From assembly GCA_007132145.1 (NCBI GenBank), contig SLPE01000129.1, forward strand, positions 1-5,739: 5,739 nt of DNA, written 5' to 3'. The notes below the pieces were generated by a model. That model saw only the letters and a list, made by a program, of their open reading frames with translations, ran no database searches and was not told where the DNA came from. Each line of letters opens with the position of its first letter. Position 1 is the stretch's first letter. Positions 5,031-5,739 of the stretch are shown piece after piece. Source of the DNA: Candidatus Izemoplasma sp. GTDB lineage: Bacteria; Bacillota_I; Bacilli_A; Izemoplasmatales; Izemoplasmataceae. A program made the position numbers and the translations under genes.

Positions 5031-5739
5031 CATCCTCGCATTCATATTCCTACTCGGTCTTGTCATCCTCATTCACGAACTCGGCCATTTCATCGTTGCC
5101 AAACGTGCCGGCATCCTTTGCCACGAGTTCGCTTTGGGCATGGGGCCGATCCTTTTCAGTTTCCGTAAAGGAGAGACGTTGTATTCCTTACGCGCCGTTC
5201 CCATCGGCGGCTTCGTCTCGATGGCCGGTGAAGAACTGAGCAGTGAAATGCTCAAACCCGGCGCCACGGTCAAAGTCCTTTTCGACCGCGACCCCGACGC
5301 CGACCCGTCTGCGGCGATTACGCACATCATCCATGACATTGCCGACGCGCGCTATCCCGAAGCGCAGACGATCCATGTCGAGCGGGTCGATTTGCAAGGG
5401 AAGGACAACGGTCTGTTCATCAACGAACATGCCGTCAAGCGCGACGCGGTCCATATCATCGGCAAGAAGACGATGCAAGTCGCACCGTATGAACGCAGTT
5501 TCGATTCGAAATCGTTGTGGAAACGGTTCATGACGATTTTCGCGGGTCCGCTGATGAACTTCATCCTCGCATTCGTCCTCTTCGTCGTCATCGCTTTCGC
5601 CTTCGGACTGCCCGATGTCGATTCCAATCGCATCGGTGGCGTCGCCGAAGGCTTGCCGGCGGGAGCGCATTTGCAAGCGGGCGATCAAATCGTCTCTATC
5701 GACGGGGAAAGCGTCGAATCGTGGCGCGACATCGGCGCG
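5017..5739 (+). CDS. rseP: Site-2 protease family intramembrane zinc metalloprotease (RseP/RasP), 3' end cut by window
   Basis: This family (RasP in Bacillus) cleaves single-span membrane proteins such as anti-sigma factors and remnant signal peptides within the membrane. The frame stays open to the last base, giving 241 residues of a protein that usually has about 420. The first membrane helix carries the zinc-binding HELGH at 20-24 (His20, Glu21, His24). GMGPILF (41-47) and VPIGGFVSMAGEE (61-73) form the conserved region after it. A roughly 90-residue insert then follows, as in B. subtilis RasP, leading to the second helix with AGPLMNFILAF (176-186). A PDZ domain starts near 205, with GLPAGAHLQAGDQIVSIDG at 212-230. 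The third zinc ligand and the final helices lie beyond the window. It overlaps dxr by 14 bases. The substrate cannot be read from sequence. Confidence 0.95.
   Translation, partial: MILLNILAFIFLLGLVILIHELGHFIVAKRAGILCHEFALGMGPILFSFRKGETLYSLRAVPIGGFVSMAGEELSSEMLKPGATVKVLFDRDPDADPSAAITHIIHDIADARYPEAQTIHVERVDLQGKDNGLFINEHAVKRDAVHIIGKKTMQVAPYERSFDSKSLWKRFMTIFAGPLMNFILAFVLFVVIAFAFGLPDVDSNRIGGVAEGLPAGAHLQAGDQIVSIDGESVESWRDIGA

Noticed and set aside
4392..5072. Minus-strand open frames opposite dxr and rseP (also 3516-4043 and 5188-5688)
   Set aside because: All lie antisense to well-supported genes and show only composition-driven, low-information protein sequence.

Overview
The window is a single-strand (+) run of core housekeeping genes in the order tsf - pyrH - frr - uppS - cdsA - dxr - rseP. 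This is the conserved Bacillota (Firmicutes) arrangement, as in the Bacillus subtilis rpsB-tsf-pyrH-frr-uppS-cdsA-dxr-rasP region. The RseP/RasP-type protease has the long Bacillus-like insert before its PDZ domain, and the CdsA active-site loop is of a Firmicutes type, so a Bacillota or Mollicutes-related organism is the best guess. Base composition looks moderately GC-rich by eye (roughly mid-50s percent), unlike most cultured Mollicutes. I cannot name a genus. UppS plus Dxr imply undecaprenyl-phosphate made from MEP-pathway isoprenoids, which suggests a walled or wall-derived cell.

Layout: bases 1-46 are an AT-rich leader. Translation genes follow: tsf (47-919), pyrH (955-1677, TTG start) and frr (1688-2245). 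A strong intrinsic terminator with a UUCG tetraloop begins at the last base of the frr stop codon (2245-2275). A candidate sigma-A-type promoter with a perfect TATAAT lies just before the second block: uppS (2351-3058), cdsA (3055-3888), dxr (3885-5030) and rseP (from 5017, cut by the window end). Within this block every junction overlaps (4, 4 and 14 bases), so translational coupling is likely. The two blocks look like separate transcription units, with frr closing the first and uppS opening the second.

How the genes work together: block 1 serves translation elongation and recycling (EF-Ts, RRF) and UTP supply (UMP kinase). Block 2 is envelope-centred. Dxr makes MEP for isoprenoids, UppS builds the C55 carrier lipid, CdsA makes CDP-diacylglycerol for phospholipids, and RseP is a site-2 intramembrane protease.

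The one real anomaly is an in-frame TAG at 3328-3330, codon 92 of cdsA. Reading straight through it in the same frame gives a full 277-codon CdsA with an intact family signature, and no frameshift is involved. TAG is the normal stop of tsf and pyrH here, so genome-wide reassignment is unlikely. A sequencing or assembly error, a recent nonsense mutation or local readthrough are the live explanations. I found no CRISPR array, mobile element, RNA gene or evident novel system; apart from the cdsA lesion this is an ordinary core-genome region.
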